DNA of 64,000 bases from Antitrichia curtipendula. Lineage: Eukaryota > Streptophyta > Bryopsida > Hypnales > Leucodontaceae. Of the stretch, positions 60,607-64,000 are shown in pieces. The notes under the pieces were generated by a model, which was not told the DNA's origin, searched no databases, and saw only the letters and a list, made by a program, of their open reading frames with translations. Location of the stretch: positions 8,450,696 to 8,514,695 of the forward strand of contig OX579638.1 in NCBI GenBank assembly GCA_951230915.1. The letters are read 5' to 3'. Numbering within the stretch: position 1 is the first letter of the stretch; each line of letters starts with the position of its first letter. The translations under genes were made by a program, and so were the position numbers.

Positions 60607-61289
60607 CACAATGAACTTGTGAAGTTAAGTGTTTTTGTTCTTTTTTTGGTAAAATTTTATTAGGGCATAAATAATGTATCTTTGGACATAGAATCCTATT
60701 TTTTTCCATTTGTGGGAAAGAAAAAAATACAAAAAAAGTATATATATTCCCCCATATAATGGGCCTAAACCGCTCTTTGGTAAAGAGGAATGTTTTATCC
60801 ATTCTTTTAAATCTTGTAGTTCACTGATCCATCTTATGCAAGAAAAGATATATTTTTCAGTGTAATATCTAATGGGTTATTTTCACCCAAGGCTCACTTT
60901 TTGTACCCACTGAAGTTCATGTGGTTCATTGAGTTGTTTTTGCAACAATGGATGAAATTCTTTCTCCATACCCAAAACATCATACATTTAAAAAGTCTGT
61001 ACATCCACAAAAAAACTCAATCCAAAAATATTCATCCAATCAACGGTATGAAGTAGTCAATTCCATTCTGAAATTGGAAAAGAGCCGTTCTCAAAATTCA
61101 ACATTCTCTTTCATGTGAGGGAATTTTATCGCCCATTACCGCTTGAAAAATCAATTAAAAACATTTCTAAACCACGGTAATGGGTTACAAAAATTACTTT
61201 TTTAATAAAATTAAAAAAATATATTTATTAAAAAATAAATAAAAATTTAAATCTTCTCCAAAATTATAATATTTTAGGTCAATTTTGAC
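60607..61289. other. AT-rich right subterminal region
   Basis: No gene. AT-rich spacer between the hairpin and the terminal heptads. Confidence 0.5.
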
Positions 61290-61373
61290 CTCACTGCTCA
61301 CTACTCATTGCTCACTGCTCATTGCTCACTGCTCATCGCTCACCGCTCACCGCTCGCATTCTAGCGTTGTTGG
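61290..61373 (-). repeat. Right terminal inverted repeat with heptad array
   Basis: Read on the minus strand: CCAACAACGCTAGAATG, then about ten TGAGCRR heptads. The outer GCTAGAATG matches the left terminus. The heptads are more numerous and more varied than on the left. Confidence 0.8.
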
Positions 61374-61382
61374 ATGTCAAAA
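61374..61382. repeat. Right target-site duplication ATGTCAAAA
   Basis: Exact direct copy of 45,892-45,900. Confidence 0.85.
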
Positions 61383-62133
61383 GCATCAGTATAAAGTAAC
61401 ATATAATGGTTGAGGTATTGCGCTCAAGTTTTGCCATGTTAAGAAAATGCCCGCGTGAATAGGTTCTTCATGTACCTTTATAGTGCTTTAGAACTAGTCC
61501 ACGATTGAGGATGCTCTTAGTAAGGTAATAAGCCAAATTTCAGCATTTATATGTCGTTTTGACCATTGTGTGCACTTTAGGTTGTTTAACTTAATCCTAG
61601 AAGGACACAACACCCTATAACCAAGGTAGTCACCAAAACACTCTAATTATTGGACTAAAAGATGCATTTTTTGTTTCTACAGGTAATAGTGAAGTCATTC
61701 ATCAAACCTTTTAGGTCCACAACTTACAACCTTATAAGATTAATGTAAGGGCAACTTCACATATGAGTTGCAGGAAGGAAGAATATTTGAGCCACAAAAG
61801 GGGCTCAAAATGATTGTTGCAACTTTTAAAATGGTTTCTTATAAGGTAGGAGGTTTTTGAAGTGAGCTTTTATCAGGAGATTTGCAGGTTTTAAAGTAAA
61901 TTATCCTTGAAAGATTAATTGAACTGACATCTAATTCATGTTGTTTTGTATTTTATTTTACCTTTGGGGGAATTAGTCATGAATTTTTTTAATTAGATTT
62001 ACATTAAGCTCTAAATTCATCTACCTCTTGATAAGTTCATTAATAGTACATTGAAGAAAGGTAAAATCTACCTTCATATTCCAGAATTCTTCTAGAACTT
62101 GGTAGCTTTGTCGCCCTCCTAACTTACATTAGC
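61383..62133. other. Intergenic sequence with a family E fragment
   Basis: From ~61,841 to 62,080 family E blocks are recognisable ('aggtaggaggtttttgaagt', 'ttagtcatgaattttt'). No gene. Confidence 0.5.
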
Positions 62134-63475
62134 GGTAGTCACACCTTCTTCTCCAGGCAAGTGGAGAATGGAGAATGACAAGTTCATGAGGGTTTGGAGG
62201 AACCAATGGGGAACCGCAGTGGATGAAGAAGGTGTGACACCCCCAAAAGTTGTATGGAGAACGAGAGTGGAGAATCAGAGACCAACATTTGACGGGGAGC
62301 GTAGGATGAACATGAAGACGGTGTACAACGCAAGATGGAGAATATACTTAAATGAACAAGTCTTCACCACTCCCATTATTCACCTCTGGAGATGAAGACT
62401 AGGAGTGCGGAAGATATAACTAGTTAACCTCTAAAGGTTTTTGACTGCGTTTTCACTAAAAACACTCCCAAACTGCCATTTCTAATACAAGTACCAAATT
62501 TTGGAAAAATAACATTTTTGGACACATGTAACCGTAGGATCTTGTAGTAAACTAGTTTGAGAAGATGTGGAAAAAATTTCAGAAATTTCCACTGTGTAGA
62601 TTGCAAGAAATTAGCATTTGAAGTGACAAAAACCCTTTTTTTGTCCCTGCAAAAAACCGGGCAGCTGCACTTCACATGGTCACATTTGTATGAAAAAATG
62701 TCCAAAATGGTGGTAATTCTTTGGATTCATTCTTCAAAGCAAGTTAGCTACATGCTTGAAAAATTTCAGATCATTTGGAATTGTACAACATATAGGAAAA
62801 AAATAGTAAGTAGAAAGAAGTAGAAAATGATTCAAAACACTAAATTGTTAAGGATTTAATTATGGAATTGAAAAATGCCAATCCAAAAAATTATAATGTT
62901 GTAATAAAAAATCTACACCTTGTGTTTATATTTTTTTCCAAAAACATTGAAAATTGAGTTAAATAAAGGACTTCAAAGTTTATTTTAGAGTAGAGATTCT
63001 ATAACTACCCGCAAACTACCCACAACTAAAATTCCTCATAACTTTCATCTCATAAATCAAAGTGGAATGAGTCAAAGCTTTCCTTGTGCACATAAATCTA
63101 GAGGAACCAATTTCAAATTTTTATTTCTCTAGAAAATGATTTTTAAAGAAGGTTTTTTTGCTGCCTAGGCTGCCCGCCGAACAATGAAAACTACATATCA
63201 TACCATAACTTTTTAACCATGTGGTCAAAAGTTATGAAAATTGTCGGGCCCTAAAGCTACTCCTCGGGCACATCTTGTGTGAAAATTTCAAAGAAAAAAA
63301 AGAAAAATTCCATTCGTGGTGAGCTGCCCAAAAATGCTATGTTGTCAAAAAACGGTGTTTGGTCCTTTAGGAGTTAAGAATATTCTAGCACGGAAGGCCA
63401 ACATGAAGCCAACCTTAAGCCGCCACATCTCCGTTCTCCATTCTCCAAGTGCGGAGTGAAGAAGGTGTGACTACC
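62134..63475. mobile_element. TIR element interrupted by a family B copy
   Basis: The left end 'ggtagtcacaccttcttctc' and the right end, whose inverse reads 'ggtagtcacaccttcttcac', are inverted. Both continue with 'aagtggagaatggagaa' or its variant 'acttggagaatggagaac'. Removing the 954-bp family B insertion leaves ~390 bp. A 75-codon plus-strand frame at 62,168-62,395 has no known motif. Confidence 0.7.
62424..63377 (+). repeat. Family B element, nested
   Basis: TTAA on both sides ('ttaacctctaaaggttttt' and 'cctttaggagttaag'). Signatures include 'gggcagctgcacttcaca' and 'acaacatataggaaaaaa'. It is closely similar to the copy at 5,215-6,124. Confidence 0.8.
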
Positions 63476-63674
63476 CCTATTGTTGGCAATTAAATTTTAT
63501 TCATGCATCATTATAAATTTGGGTCTGTTGCAATGTAACAACAGCAAAAAGATTTCTCCAAGCTGCAAGGTTTTATACAAGAGATGTTTGAATGTCAATA
63601 GAGTTTAACAAGAGCAAATGAATGAAAAATAGTGCAATGAGAGCATAATGGATGAAATTAAGATATATCATTTG

Positions 63675-64000
63675 TTTAAACCTAAAGGAAAAGTCCTTTT
63701 TTTATATTATAAAAACACACTCAAAACTGCCAATTTTATTGCAAAGAGCAAAAAAATTTAATTTAAAAAACTTACACCATATAAACGAGCATATAGATTG
63801 CAAAATATTTGTGTTTAAAGTAAAGAAAACATTTTTTCTTGAACCTTGTCTAATTAGATTTTAAGACTTTGAATTTCTATAACTTAAAATTTTTGCACAA
63901 TAGATTTTGAATTAAATTTTTTATATGTTGAATAATTGAGTTGAAAGCCTTGTAAAAAGAATTAGCAAGAAAAGAGTTTGATCTTCATCCTTAAAAGAAT
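63675..64000 (+). repeat. Family A element, left part, cut by window edge
   Basis: Starts 'ttaaacctaaaggaaaagtc' and shows 'cactcaaaactgccaatttt', 'gcaaagagcaaaaaaattt' and 'gtgtttaaagtaaag', the ordered left-half blocks of family A. It continues beyond the window. Confidence 0.7.

Larger units (their letters stand above)
45901..61373. mobile_element. 15.5-kb Mutator-like (or KDZ-like) DNA transposon
   Basis: The boundaries rest on three agreeing signals: an exact 9-bp direct repeat outside both ends; inverted termini sharing GCTAGAATG.GAGC.GTGAGC; and matching subterminal heptad repeats plus a GGCC...CTCGGCACCGAG hairpin inside each end. It carries a plus-strand transposase and a minus-strand ParB-like/methyltransferase gene, transcribed divergently from the middle. 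The interior is visibly richer in G+C than its surroundings. Both genes carry breaks, so the copy is probably dead, although the duplication is still perfect. A diverged family A element (about 54,900-55,520) has inserted into it. Confidence 0.85.

Noticed and set aside
45892..61382. hAT assignment for the large element (8-bp duplication)
   Set aside because: The transposase has a SWIM finger and a Mutator-like D-D-E layout, and no hAT dimerisation motif is seen; the duplication is best read as 9 bp.
1..64000. CRISPR arrays, rRNA or tRNA genes
   Set aside because: No regular repeat-spacer array and no tRNA or rRNA signature was found by eye; a covariance-model scan was not possible.

Overview
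The window looks like a repeat-rich, AT-rich intergenic stretch of a plant nuclear genome, probably a land plant with a large, transposon-laden genome. The clues are a plant-type L1 LINE, short U-rich introns with GTAAGT-like donors, CACTA-like and other TIR elements, and a Mutator-like transposase with a SWIM finger. I cannot name the species. I see no undamaged host gene. Most long open frames are chance frames or parts of decayed mobile elements.

Positions 1-20,650 and 27,300-45,890 are a mosaic of non-autonomous elements, often nested. Two related ~0.93-kb families (A and B) recur about 16 times. Their ends read TTAA-CCCCTAAAGG ... CCTTTAGGGG-TTAA, which resembles a TTAA-targeting element. 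Other residents are short TIR elements with AAGGTAAA-type ends, long foldback hairpins, CACTA-like MITEs, and a 3.75-kb TIR pair at 12,407-16,156 that encloses several of these. A decayed L1-type LINE lies on the minus strand at 20,651-27,300 and abuts a ~180-bp tandem array at 27,330-28,220. An unrecognised, broken minus-strand coding region lies at 29,767-30,746.

The outstanding feature is one 15.5-kb DNA transposon at 45,901-61,373. It has inverted ends (GCTAGAATG followed by TGAGCAG-type heptad repeats) and a perfect 9-bp direct repeat, ATGTCAAAA, on both sides. It carries two divergent genes. On the plus strand (56,864-60,479) is a Mutator-like or KDZ-like transposase with a zinc-binding N-terminal region, a D-D-E core and a SWIM finger, broken by four in-frame stops and frameshifts. 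On the minus strand (47,028-51,998, possibly starting at 56,315) is a multi-exon gene that combines a ParB-like domain, a helical middle region, a Lys-rich linker and a beta-class amino-DNA-methyltransferase-like domain. That pairing resembles phage and bacterial ParB-methylase proteins. Between the genes lies a GC-rich array built around the palindrome CTCGGCACCGAG. The same palindrome forms hairpins near both ends of the element, so it is a candidate recognition site for an element-encoded protein.

Positions 61,383-64,000 return to nested short elements, including a family B copy inserted into another TIR element, and end inside a further family A copy.
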